Of a DNA stretch of 64,000 nucleotides, positions 34,727-43,212 are shown one piece after another. The stretch spans positions 1 to 64,000 of the forward strand of contig JAJEDB010000076.1 in assembly GCA_022821725.1 (NCBI GenBank), in the 5' to 3' direction. The notes under the pieces were generated by a model. The model saw only the letters and a list, made by a program, of their open reading frames with translations, made no database searches and was not told the DNA's origin. Position 1 is the stretch's first letter. Each line of letters begins with the position of its first letter. The position numbers and the translations under genes were made by a program. The DNA comes from Candidatus Poribacteria bacterium (GTDB lineage: Bacteria > Poribacteria > WGA-4E > WGA-3G).

Positions 34727-36004
34727 AGGTTGTGGTGTTTTTCCGAGCGCGCGCGGTAGCCAGAGGCTCAACTCCGGGACATACGTCACCAACACAAGTG
34801 CTATCATCAACAACGCAATGAACAATAGCACAGAGCGATACAGCAGCAAGACAGATCGATCAAACTTCATGCTTGAGATGAACAGGTTCATTCCCACCGG
34901 CGGGGTCAAATAGCCGATTTCAAGGTTCGTTAAGACAATAATACCGAGATGTGCCTTGTCAATTCCAAATTCCTCAGCGATAGGAAGCAGCAACGGCACA
35001 ACGATAATCACCGCTGAAAAGATGTCCATCAGACACCCAACAATCAGGAGGAAAATATTCAGCCCAATCAGTGTGATGACGCGGCTTTCCGTTGTTGACT
35101 GAATCCAATCAAGGACAGTCATAGGCACATCAAGTGTGATTAGGTAGTTTGTCAATCCCAAAGCGACACCGAGAATAATGAGGATCGCGCCGACAAGCAC
35201 TGTGCTTTCCTTGACAATACGCGGCAACACTTTCAATGAAATAGAACGGTGGATACCAATCTCTACGATACAGGCATAGAGGGCTGTTAATGCCGCCGCT
35301 TCGTCCAGTGTAACGATACCGGATAGGATGCCGCCTAACACGATAAACGGCAGCAGCAGCTCCCACTTCGCTTCCCAGAGCGTTCGCAGGAAAACTCTCC
35401 AATCAAACGGAGTTGTCTCCGTCCGTTTGAAAAGACTCCACCCGCAACTATAGAAGCTCAGTATGGCGAGAATCAGAATCCCGGGAAGGATACCCGCAAG
35501 GAACATCCTGTCGATACGCACTTGGGCGATAATCGCGTACAGGATAAGGGGGACACTCGGAGGGAACAATAACCCGATACTCCCAGAAGCCGTCACCAAG
35601 CCCAGTGAAAATCTTTCATTATACGTCTGTCGTAGAATCGGATAGAGCAATCCACCCAGTGCAATAATCGTTATGCCCGATGCCCCGGTGAAAGTTGTAA
35701 AGAACGCACAGGTAAAGAGCACGACGACAGCAATACCACCCGGTAACCAACCCACACTCGCGCGCGCGAACGCAACCAATCGTTCGGGTGCCTTCCCTTC
35801 AGCGACTATATATCCCGCGAAAGTGAAGAGCGGGATAATGAGTATCGTTGAATTCCGCGTGAGCCGATTGAAATCGATCAGAATTGTTGAAATCGGTTCG
35901 CCTGCTGTCGCGTATCCGATAATCGAAGCGCCACCCAGTAACACAAAAAGTGCACCCCCGAAAAGCGCGAACCCCACCAATCCAATGCCGATTATTAATC
36001 CCAT
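34718..36004 (-). CDS. TRAP transporter large permease, DctM type
   Basis: This 428-residue protein is made almost entirely of hydrophobic segments (about a dozen helices), including re-entrant family motifs such as GGLLYPILR, GLLFPPSVPLILYA, VVPLLLPIAEEFGI and NLEIGYLTPPVGMNLF. It is the ion-coupled permease of a tripartite ATP-independent transporter, typically for carboxylic acids, sugar acids or amino acids. The small permease gene overlaps its start by 1 base (TAATG). The periplasmic receptor (DctP) is not in the vicinity. The adjacent LarA-like genes suggest a hydroxy-acid cargo. Confidence 0.92.
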   Translation of the reverse strand: MGLIIGIGLVGFALFGGALFVLLGGASIIGYATAGEPISTILIDFNRLTRNSTILIIPLFTFAGYIVAEGKAPERLVAFARASVGWLPGGIAVVVLFTCAFFTTFTGASGITIIALGGLLYPILRQTYNERFSLGLVTASGSIGLLFPPSVPLILYAIIAQVRIDRMFLAGILPGILILAILSFYSCGWSLFKRTETTPFDWRVFLRTLWEAKWELLLPFIVLGGILSGIVTLDEAAALTALYACIVEIGIHRSISLKVLPRIVKESTVLVGAILIILGVALGLTNYLITLDVPMTVLDWIQSTTESRVITLIGLNIFLLIVGCLMDIFSAVIIVVPLLLPIAEEFGIDKAHLGIIVLTNLEIGYLTPPVGMNLFISSMKFDRSVLLLYRSVLLFIALLMIALVLVTYVPELSLWLPRALGKTPQPLF

Positions 36005-36531
36005 TAATCCGATGCTCCTTCGACAGGGTTTGGTGTCCGTTCACTACCCATTAAGTGGATGCCAATTTGGAGGAAGAGATGGATGCCGATGAGGACAAAA
36101 CCATACGGAATAATAGCCTTCGCCCACCACAACGGAACACTTCCAATTAATACAGCCTCGCTCAATTGTTCATCACGTAAAAAGCTAAAGCCGTAATATG
36201 CCAGAATTCCAACGATAATCAAAGCGAGGCAATCGATAATAAAATTGCTCCAGCGCGTGATTCTTTCGGGGAGTATCCGACTGAGGACATCGATGCTGAT
36301 ATGCCTTCTTTCGCAAGTCGCCAAGGCAGCCCCTAAAAGGCATAGCCAAAGCGTTAAATGCTGAAGCATTATATCGCTCCACAATAGACTCGCACTGAAC
36401 ACGTAACGCATGACGATTTTGAGAATCGCGAGTCCTAACATCATTGCGATAATGAGACACAGCAAACCGGTTTCAATTTTACCTAAGAACGTATTAATAT
36501 TCTGGAGGGAGGATTTTAATTTATGATTCAT
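36004..36531 (-). CDS. TRAP transporter small permease, DctQ type
   Basis: The product (175 aa) has four predicted helices and the DctQ pattern around VMRYVFSASLLWSDIML and RRHISIDVL. I chose the internal ATG at 36531, which overlaps the LarA-like gene's stop by 11 bases. A frame start at 36609 would add a basic leader lying inside that gene. The product pairs with the large permease encoded immediately downstream. Confidence 0.85.
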   Translation of the reverse strand: MNHKLKSSLQNINTFLGKIETGLLCLIIAMMLGLAILKIVMRYVFSASLLWSDIMLQHLTLWLCLLGAALATCERRHISIDVLSRILPERITRWSNFIIDCLALIIVGILAYYGFSFLRDEQLSEAVLIGSVPLWWAKAIIPYGFVLIGIHLFLQIGIHLMGSERTPNPVEGASD

Positions 36532-37780
36532 TTGTGAGTACTTGGATGCCAGCGGCTGGCAGGACAGCAACCTTCGCTTGTGCAGGGAGTCTTTCTGCAA
36601 ATAAAGCAATCAACTGCTCCAGATCTCGGAAAAGGAGCGCGCCCGGATGCTTCTTGTAAAAATCGTCTACCAAGAAGTGTTCCGACCAGACGTGCAGCTG
36701 CTCTTGCGTGCCGAGTTGTGGGGCTGGCAGTTCAGACGCTGCCCGTTCCTCGCTCTGCTGGACGAAGCGGGCATAATCAATCTGTTCAAATAAACCGTGG
36801 TAGCAGATGCCGTCACTCGCCGGATTGAGTGCCATTCTATGTGCCTTCTCAAAATGCGAGAGTGCCCACATCGCCTTACCCGTTTGAATCGGGTCGCTGT
36901 CAAGCGGATAGCAATTAAGCACCACCAGATCGGTCTCTTTTCGGCTTGCCTCCGGTATCTCTGTGCCGTAGGTGTCCAAAGCGAAGTACGCTCCTTTGCG
37001 GTGCGCCTGCACAAAATCACCCACGAACAGTCCACAGATTTCCCGACGGCTATTGAGCACGACGTTAGCGATAACGTCGAGACCGAGAACACCCGCTACG
37101 GCTTCGGAGAAATCGCGATGATCGGGTTCGCTCCCTCTTCTTTCAATCACAGCGTGTCCACGTCCCGGGGAAAAGGTATGGAAATAGAACATCGTCGCGA
37201 AACCAGCAATCCCCGGGACCACTAACTTCGCACCACCGCCGAAACCGACGGAACCGTGTGGATAGATGCCGCCCAAACAAATCTTGAAATCTGCATCTGC
37301 AACAACACGATTCAGATAGATCGGCATACCGTTATCAAGGTTTCCCAAGGCACGTAGATCCCCACTCATAAAGTCGTGGCTTGTCGCTTCATATTCAGCC
37401 GCAATATCCGCTCCGATCTTTTTGGCAACCTCCTCATCAGTGAGTGGACGGTGTGAACCGCCACCGACAACAAATCGTATCTCAGATTTCGGAACACCTG
37501 CCGCAGTTAACTCACGTAGGAGAAACGGAATGACGCTCGCAGCAGGAGTCGGACGGCTCAAGTCATCCACGACAATAGCAGCACTCTTCTTACCTTTTGC
37601 CAATTCCGAAATTCGGGGGGTACCGATGGGTTCAGCGAATGCGCGTTCAATTTGGGCATCAGAAAGTGCAGGCGCATCTTTCGGACCCAACATTTCTACT
37701 TCCCAGCCGGTCGGAAAATTCAGCGTCAGTTCCTCGTCTCCGTACCAAGCACGGGAGTACACCGTAGCAGTATTCTTCAT
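36521..37780 (-). CDS. LarA-like nickel-pincer racemase/epimerase (DUF2088), paralogue 1
   Basis: LarA-type enzymes use a covalently bound Ni-pincer nucleotide to racemise lactate or epimerise related 2-hydroxy acids. The 419-residue protein keeps the key elements: DDLSRPTP (substrate site), HRPLT (catalytic His), and GGIYPHGSVGFGGGAKLVVPG, where His and the cofactor-binding Lys are 10 apart as in LarA, then FHT with the third His 16 residues on. The start at 37780 follows GGAGG and matches the paralogue's N-terminus. The overlap with dctQ suggests import and racemisation of one substrate. LarB, LarC and LarE are not in the window. Confidence 0.87.
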   Translation of the reverse strand: MKNTATVYSRAWYGDEELTLNFPTGWEVEMLGPKDAPALSDAQIERAFAEPIGTPRISELAKGKKSAAIVVDDLSRPTPAASVIPFLLRELTAAGVPKSEIRFVVGGGSHRPLTDEEVAKKIGADIAAEYEATSHDFMSGDLRALGNLDNGMPIYLNRVVADADFKICLGGIYPHGSVGFGGGAKLVVPGIAGFATMFYFHTFSPGRGHAVIERRGSEPDHRDFSEAVAGVLGLDVIANVVLNSRREICGLFVGDFVQAHRKGAYFALDTYGTEIPEASRKETDLVVLNCYPLDSDPIQTGKAMWALSHFEKAHRMALNPASDGICYHGLFEQIDYARFVQQSEERAASELPAPQLGTQEQLHVWSEHFLVDDFYKKHPGALLFRDLEQLIALFAERLPAQAKVAVLPAAGIQVLTNES

Positions 37781-37794
37781 CATTGTCCTCCATT

Positions 37795-37819
37795 GTAGCA
37801 TAGGCTTTTAGCCTGTGCG
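37795..37819. repeat. GTAGC-type palindromic repeat
   Basis: GTAGCATAGGCTTTTAGCCT is followed by GTGCG. AGGCT and AGCCT arms pair around the centre. Related copies lie at 32544-32575 and 63608-63630. Confidence 0.6.
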
Positions 37820-37859
37820 TGTTCTCCAAACGCAGTATAATTGTAGACCTTACGAGCAG

Positions 37860-39110
37860 TCAAGTGAGGACCTGTATGCCGCCTACAGGTAAAATAGCGA
37901 CTCTGGCGTGTGTCGGAAGTTTCTCCGTGAACGATTGAATCAGTCCTTCAAGATTCCGGAAAAGAAGGGATGCCGGATACTCTTTGTAGAAGTCGTCCGC
38001 CAAAAAGTGCTCAGACCAAACATGAAGTTGTCCACGCCGTCCGATCGGCTGCGGAGGGGCTTCCGGTGGTGTCTGTTCGGCGCGTTGTCGGAGATAGCGT
38101 GCGTAATCGATGCGGTCGAACAACCCGTGGTAGCAGCTGCTATCGCTCGCGGGATAGAGTGCTATCGTGTAAGCGTTTTCAAAATAGCTTAGAGCCGCCA
38201 ATGCCTTATCAAGTTGAATCGCATCAGCATCGAGGGGATAGCAATTAATCACCACCAGATCTGTTTCTTTTCGAGTTGTTTCCGGTATGACTGTCCCGTA
38301 TGTATCCATCGCGAAATGTGCACCTTTACGATGTGCCCTAATAAAATCACCGACAAACAGTCCACAGATTTCACGACGGCTATTAAGCACAACGTTGGCG
38401 ATCATATCAAGACCGAGAACACCTGCTGCCAGTTCGGCACTGTCGCGACGATCCGGCTCATCACTCTGTCCCTCAATCACAGCGGGTCCGCGCCCCGGTG
38501 GAAAAGTATGGAAATAGAACATTGTCGTAAAACCTGCGATACCGGGGACAATGAGTTTCGCGCCGCCGCTAAAGCCAACGGAGCTGTGGGGATAGATGCC
38601 ACCGAGACACATTTTGAAATCCGCGTCCGCGACGGTCCGATTCAGATACACCGGCATACCGTTTTCAAGGTTGCCAAACGCCCGGAGGTCCCCACTCATA
38701 AAGTTATGATTGGTTACCTCGTATGCAGCAGCAATATCTGCACCGACCTTTTTCACTATATCTTCATCGGTGAGGGGTCGGTGGGCACCGATGCCAGCAA
38801 CAAACCGAATTTCAGATTTCGGAACACCCGCCTCGGTTAGCTCGCGTAAAATAAATGGAATAACTTGTGCAGCCGGGGTTGGACGACTCAAGTCATCCAC
38901 AATAATAGCAGCACTCTTCTTACCTTTTGCCAACGCCGAAATCCGAGGGGTGCCGATTGGTTCAGCGAATGCGCGTTCAATGTGGGCATCAGAAAGTGCA
39001 GGGGCATCTTTCGGACCCAATACCTCTACTTCCCAACCGGTCGGAAAATTCAGCGTTAGTTCTTCATCTCCGTACCAAGCGCGGGTGCGTACCGTCGCAG
39101 TATTCTTCAT
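37860..39110 (-). CDS. LarA-like nickel-pincer racemase/epimerase (DUF2088), paralogue 2
   Basis: The 416-residue paralogue resembles the next gene downstream across its whole length (shared NTAT-start, WYGDEELTLNFPTGWEVE, RAFAEPIGTPRIS). The equivalent His, Lys and His residues are kept (GAHRPLT, YPHSSVGFSGGAKLIVPG, FHT). Sequence differences gather at 255-300 and in the C-terminal third. Its ATG overlaps the pyrG stop by 4 bases. The duplication suggests two stereochemically or chemically different substrates, or a recent copy. Confidence 0.86.
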   Translation of the reverse strand: MKNTATVRTRAWYGDEELTLNFPTGWEVEVLGPKDAPALSDAHIERAFAEPIGTPRISALAKGKKSAAIIVDDLSRPTPAAQVIPFILRELTEAGVPKSEIRFVAGIGAHRPLTDEDIVKKVGADIAAAYEVTNHNFMSGDLRAFGNLENGMPVYLNRTVADADFKMCLGGIYPHSSVGFSGGAKLIVPGIAGFTTMFYFHTFPPGRGPAVIEGQSDEPDRRDSAELAAGVLGLDMIANVVLNSRREICGLFVGDFIRAHRKGAHFAMDTYGTVIPETTRKETDLVVINCYPLDADAIQLDKALAALSYFENAYTIALYPASDSSCYHGLFDRIDYARYLRQRAEQTPPEAPPQPIGRRGQLHVWSEHFLADDFYKEYPASLLFRNLEGLIQSFTEKLPTHARVAILPVGGIQVLT

Positions 39111-40741
39111 CGTTCCCGTTCCTCTTCAGCGCGATGCGTGTCGCATTGGTGGGAGAGTACCGCCGCGATAAAGTCTCGGAACAGCGGATGTGGTGCAAGC
39201 GGTTTCGATTGAAATTCGGGGTGGAACTGCGAACCGACCATCCATGGATGCTCGGTCACCTCAGCAATTTCGACGAGGCTCTCATCCGGCGACAGGCCGC
39301 TAAAATAGAGACCTGCTGATTCTAATTGTGAGCGGTATTGGTTGTTCAACTCATAGCGATGACGGTGCCGTTCTACAATGATGGGTTGTTGATAAGCGGC
39401 ATAACTGTTGGTATTCTCTTTGAGGACGCACGGGTAATGGCCAAGTCGCATTGTCGCACCGAGGTCAGCAACCGCGCGCTGGTCATGCATTAAATCTATA
39501 ACCGGATAAGGCGTTTCTTCATCGACTTCCGTGCTGTTTGCGTTTTTTAGTTTCGTAACGTGTCGAGCAAACTCAATCACCAGACACTGCATGCCAAGGC
39601 ACAATCCCAAATACGGTATCTTATTTTCACGGGCGTATCGTGCGGCTACCAACATCCCTTCAATCCCGCGATAGCCGAATCCGCCCGGAACCAGGATCCC
39701 GTCGGTGTTCTGAAAAACACTATCAAGGTCTGGATGTTCTGTCAGCGATTCAGCTTCTATCCACTCAATTTCAACGGAGGCTTCGTTAGCAATTCCACCA
39801 TGCTTGAGGGCTTCTTGGACACTGATATAGGCATCGCTGCCGGTTGTGTATTTTCCAACAATGGCGATTCGGGCTTTCTGCTTCGGATTTTTGAGTTTTT
39901 CAACCATGGCGACCCATTCAGCATCCATCGGGGGGCGCGCTTCGAGTCCAAGTCTTTTCAAAACGAGATGTCCCATGCCTTGGCGTTCAAAATTGAGCGG
40001 GATTTCATCTACGCATTTTGTGTCCAATCCTTCAAAAATATAGTTTTCGTTAATACCACAGAGAAGTGCGATTTTCTGTCGAAAGCCCTCATCCAGCGAC
40101 TGGCTGGTCCGACATAATAAGAGATCCGGCTGGACACCCAACTCTTGAAGTTTGCGGATACTGTGCTGGGTCGGTTTGCTCTTGCTTTCGCCATTCGGTA
40201 AGGTATAAATGAGAGAGACATGGAGAAACAGTGTACTCTCACGCCCTACCTCAACTGCCATCTGACGGATCGCTTCAACGAAAGGCGGCATTTCAAAATC
40301 ACCAATCGTTCCACCTATCTCTGTAATGACGATTTCCGCTTCGTTATCCTTCCCAATCTGATAGATACGGCGTTTGATTTCATCGGTAATATGTGGGATG
40401 AGTTGCACGGTTTCACCGAGATAGTCCCCCCGCCGTTCTTTTGCGATCACTTCACTATAGACGGAACCGGTAGTAAAGTTGGAATACTTGTTCAAGTCGA
40501 TGCCGAGAAATCGCTCATAGTTCCCTATGTCCAGATCGGTTTCTGCGCCATCGTGAGTAACGAAAACCTCGCCATGTTGGAACGGATTCATCACACCCGC
40601 ATCTACATTGAGATATGGATCAATCTTGACGACAATCACCTTAAACCCGCGATTGATGAGGAGTCTACCAAGAGACGCGGTTGTGATCCCTTTACCGATA
40701 CCTGAGATAACGCCGCCCGTTACAAAAATATATTTGGTCAT
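39107..40741 (-). CDS. pyrG: CTP synthase
   Basis: PyrG aminates UTP to CTP with glutamine. The 544-residue protein has the synthetase domain starting MTKYIFVTGGVISGIGKG with the P-loop GGVISGIGKG, and the C-terminal class I glutamine amidotransferase with nucleophile Cys in GLCLGMQ and the His-Glu pair in FHPEFQSKP. It is followed by a LarA-like gene with a 4-base overlap and preceded by kdsB, whose product consumes CTP. A repeat element supplies the sequence just before its ATG. Confidence 0.97.
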   Translation of the reverse strand: MTKYIFVTGGVISGIGKGITTASLGRLLINRGFKVIVVKIDPYLNVDAGVMNPFQHGEVFVTHDGAETDLDIGNYERFLGIDLNKYSNFTTGSVYSEVIAKERRGDYLGETVQLIPHITDEIKRRIYQIGKDNEAEIVITEIGGTIGDFEMPPFVEAIRQMAVEVGRESTLFLHVSLIYTLPNGESKSKPTQHSIRKLQELGVQPDLLLCRTSQSLDEGFRQKIALLCGINENYIFEGLDTKCVDEIPLNFERQGMGHLVLKRLGLEARPPMDAEWVAMVEKLKNPKQKARIAIVGKYTTGSDAYISVQEALKHGGIANEASVEIEWIEAESLTEHPDLDSVFQNTDGILVPGGFGYRGIEGMLVAARYARENKIPYLGLCLGMQCLVIEFARHVTKLKNANSTEVDEETPYPVIDLMHDQRAVADLGATMRLGHYPCVLKENTNSYAAYQQPIIVERHRHRYELNNQYRSQLESAGLYFSGLSPDESLVEIAEVTEHPWMVGSQFHPEFQSKPLAPHPLFRDFIAAVLSHQCDTHRAEEERER

Positions 40742-40770
40742 TTTTAAATTGTTCCTTGCGGATAAGTTTG
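40739..40770 (-). repeat. CCGCAAGG element, copy 3, ending at the pyrG start
   Basis: On the minus strand CAAACTTATCCGCAAGG, then AACAATTTAAAA, runs directly into the pyrG ATG. It places AAGG 13 bases before the start. Confidence 0.65.
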
Positions 40771-40853
40771 GATGTTCAGAACTCTGATCGTTTTCGTATT
40801 CGAGTCGCCTTCCACTACGTTCCAGGCTTGGTTTCTGGTATTAACCAGATTTT

Positions 40854-40884
40854 TCATTTTTCTAAATTACCTTGTGGATAAGTT
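40854..40884 (-). repeat. CCGCAAGG element, copy 4, forming the end of kdsB
   Basis: On the minus strand AAACTTATCCACAAGG, then TAATTTAGAAAAATGA, forms the last codons of kdsB and encodes the tail TYPQGNLEK. It is the same element type as the copy 110 bases away, before pyrG. Confidence 0.65.
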
Positions 40885-41636
40885 TCAGCGGTTGGAAAGT
40901 ATTCTGGTCGAGACTCCAAAATTTGTTTCACCCGCTCCAAGTCGGCAGGAACATCGACCCCGATGAGTGGTGTATCCGTTTCGACAACATGAATGGGGAC
41001 ACCGTGCTCTAAAAAACGCAATTGCTCTAATCCCTCCGCGAGTTCGTAAGGCGTGCTGCTCCACCTCGTGAACGCCAGAAGCTGCTCGCGACGATAAGCG
41101 TACAAGCCTACATGCCGATACACTGGGGATTTATGTAACGCTGTTTCATCGACCTGACCGGGCACGGACGCACGTGAAAAATACAACGCATCCCCCTGAA
41201 GATCCGTAACGACTTTAACAACGTTAACGTCTTGATAGTCGACAGCAGTTTCAATCCGCTGTTTTAACGTGCAAACTTGCCTCTCCGGTCTGTCAATGAA
41301 AGGCTGCAGCATCAGGTCTATCTGGGCAGGTTCAAGCAACGGTTCGTCTCCTTGGATATTGGCAACAATATCACACGTCAAACGCTCTGCAACGACAGCT
41401 ACACGTTCGGTACCCGTTGCACATTCCCCCGTCATCTCCACATTTCCACCGAAGCGGGTCACGGCATCATAAATCCGTTGGTCATCTGTGGCGACAATCA
41501 CTTCATCTAACGTTTTTGCGCGGCACGCACTTTCGTAAACATGCTGCACCATCGGCTTCCCGAGCAGGTCCGCCAACGGTTTGCCTTCAAAACGGCTTGA
41601 GGCATAGCGTGCTGGAATAATTCCTACACTTTGCAA
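40854..41636 (-). CDS. kdsB: 3-deoxy-manno-octulosonate cytidylyltransferase
   Basis: KdsB activates Kdo with CTP for lipopolysaccharide core synthesis, indicating a Gram-negative envelope. The 260-residue protein starts IIPARYASSRFEGKPLADLLGKPMVQHVYE, with further family blocks VATDDQRIYDAV, NIQGDEP and the PYELAEGLEQLRFLEHG segment. The start is TTG. The last nine residues are encoded by a dispersed repeat and may be a non-native extension. It lies upstream of pyrG, which makes its CTP. Confidence 0.95.
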   Translation of the reverse strand: MQSVGIIPARYASSRFEGKPLADLLGKPMVQHVYESACRAKTLDEVIVATDDQRIYDAVTRFGGNVEMTGECATGTERVAVVAERLTCDIVANIQGDEPLLEPAQIDLMLQPFIDRPERQVCTLKQRIETAVDYQDVNVVKVVTDLQGDALYFSRASVPGQVDETALHKSPVYRHVGLYAYRREQLLAFTRWSSTPYELAEGLEQLRFLEHGVPIHVVETDTPLIGVDVPADLERVKQILESRPEYFPTAETYPQGNLEK

Positions 41637-41837
41637 CCTTACGTTCCCTCATAATATTTTATTTTTGACACTTTTTTCTTTTGGTTCCTCAAATCAGTTT
41701 AACGCAAACCGAAGTTAAAATCAAGATTTTTTTGGTTTTGGTTGCAGACCCGAATGGAAAGGTGGTAAACTTTAAGGTAAATGATTCGTTTGTAAAAAAC
41801 TTAAAAAATGGTTCATCTCAAGGAGGACCAGAAAAGA

Positions 41838-42671
41838 ATGAAACAGAACTTGAGATTTACAATGATGGATTGTAAACTAATTCCTTATTTGATGTGCCTA
41901 CTCCTGATAGGTACTTTCTGTGTAACCCCGTTGGCGGCTTTTGCAGCGGATGTTGTAGACCCAGATTTAGTACTTTACTTCGATTATGAGGATTTTAAAG
42001 GTGATACCGTCGTTGAAAAATCCGGTCGGGGCTACGATGGCGCAATTAACGGGAAAGTCACACAATCCAATGACGGGAAATTCGGAAAAGCCGCCCACTT
42101 CGTAACCGGAAGTTTTCTCGACTTAGATGGACCCAATATCAAGCCTGAAGATATTCCGACTGAAGGTATGAGTATTGTGGCATGGATCAACGTCGAAGCC
42201 GTCGCAGATATGGCGGTTTTTAACGCACGGGCAGGTGATAATACATGGCTTGTCCATCCAGAGGCACGCGGTAGCGGCAAATTTCGCTGGCTTAATCGGA
42301 GTCCCGGTGGAGCGACCATCTTTGACATTCGCGCAGGGGATAACAAGGCGAATGAATGGCAGCATTACGCTGGCACGTTCAGTCGCGCCGATGGGAAAGC
42401 CATCCTTTACATCAATGGAAGAAATGTCGGTGAAGAAAAAGCACGCGTCGGCACGCCTATCGCAGGAGACTGGGACAACGGGGCACGCGTCGGCTATAAT
42501 ATTGACAACAACCGTCCCTTCGCCGGACTGATGGACGATCTCAACGTCTGGAAACGGGGTTTGACAGAGGAAGAAGTCAATACCATTATGAACGACGGTG
42601 TTGAAGCGTTTCTTGCTGTGGAAGCGCGCGGTAAACTCACAACGACTTGGGGCAGGCTGAAAACAAACTAA
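41838..42671 (+). CDS. secreted LamG-domain protein with C-terminal TWG tag
   Basis: The product is 277 aa long. The ATG at 41838 follows AGGAGGA. A signal peptide (about 1-38, LAAFAA) and a LamG domain follow, with LVLYFDYEDFKGDTVVEKSGRGYDGAI, GFG-type turns, NEWQHYAGTFSRADGKAILYINGR and GLMDDLNVWKRGLTEEEVNTIMNDG. The C-terminus GKLTTTWGRLKTN is the shared tag. The LamG family usually binds carbohydrate; this protein is probably surface-located. No partner lies in its operon. Confidence 0.85.
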   Translation: MKQNLRFTMMDCKLIPYLMCLLLIGTFCVTPLAAFAADVVDPDLVLYFDYEDFKGDTVVEKSGRGYDGAINGKVTQSNDGKFGKAAHFVTGSFLDLDGPNIKPEDIPTEGMSIVAWINVEAVADMAVFNARAGDNTWLVHPEARGSGKFRWLNRSPGGATIFDIRAGDNKANEWQHYAGTFSRADGKAILYINGRNVGEEKARVGTPIAGDWDNGARVGYNIDNNRPFAGLMDDLNVWKRGLTEEEVNTIMNDGVEAFLAVEARGKLTTTWGRLKTN

Positions 42672-42720
42672 TGAAAATCGGAAGAATTCAAACCGTTTAA
42701 ATTGGAAATGCAGGAACGGG

Positions 42721-43011
42721 TTATGGATCGGAGGGCGTGGACGGTGGATCTGATTCCGATGCATCAGGTTCCGTGTTAGTCTCTGAAGGTGAACATGCGC
42801 GTAGCACTTTAGCGAGATAGTCTTCCTGCGAAAGCAAATCTTGATTGGCGCGGAGGCTCGCCTCATGAAACCGATAGCCATCTTCACCAAGTCGGTAGTA
42901 ATATTGGAGATGTCCAGCACTGGCTGCCTGTTTCAGGTCTCTGGGTGAAATATCCAGCAGTGCTGCCGCCTCTTCCAGGTCATATTCAACCACGGCATTG
43001 CGTATTCGCAT
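42721..43011 (-). CDS. small helix-turn-helix (excisionase/MerR-like) protein
   Basis: This 96-residue protein has an N-terminal winged-helix-like motif (VEYDLEEAAALLDISPRDLKQAA, then YYRLGEDGYRFHEASL) of the excisionase/MerR type and an acidic Ser/Pro-rich tail. It may be a DNA-binding regulator. The start has a good AGAT ribosome-like site and the frame is isolated. A target cannot be deduced. Confidence 0.7.
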   Translation of the reverse strand: MRIRNAVVEYDLEEAAALLDISPRDLKQAASAGHLQYYYRLGEDGYRFHEASLRANQDLLSQEDYLAKVLRACSPSETNTEPDASESDPPSTPSDP

Positions 43012-43212
43012 CTTTTTATCTCCATTTTAGTGTTGTAACCCGAACGGGCATGCCACTTGTAAAGCCCACAATTAAGTTTACACGCTCTAATGAGGCGAGG
43101 TTAGGAAACCTCGCCAGCAAGGTGGGGTTTGTGTTTTCGAGAGTGCCCAAGTATTTTCGGGCTTTACTATAAAAATTATACGAACGTAACAAAATAGACG
43201 GAATCCAGTTTC
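43012..43212. repeat. spacer with GGCGAGG palindrome (43094-43119)
   Basis: Arms GGCGAGGTT and AACCTCGCC pair perfectly around AGGA at 43094-43115. The 26 bases 43094-43119 recur in reverse orientation at 63709-63734. The 17-base CGGGCTTTACTATAAAA (43158-43174) recurs at 125-141. Confidence 0.7.

Noticed and set aside
38214..38840. Plus-strand frame of 208 codons opposite the second LarA-like gene
   Set aside because: It is a shadow frame; the LarA-like protein is clearly the coding strand.
41681..41875. 64-codon frame before the LamG gene at 41838
   Set aside because: It overlaps the LamG start in another frame and would contain its AGGAGGA ribosome site. It has no supporting motif.
8619..42671. 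LPXTG, PEP-CTERM or type IX secretion signals on the TWG-tagged proteins
   Set aside because: No LPXTG, no PEP motif with hydrophobic helix and Arg cluster, and no 70-80 residue C-terminal domain are present.
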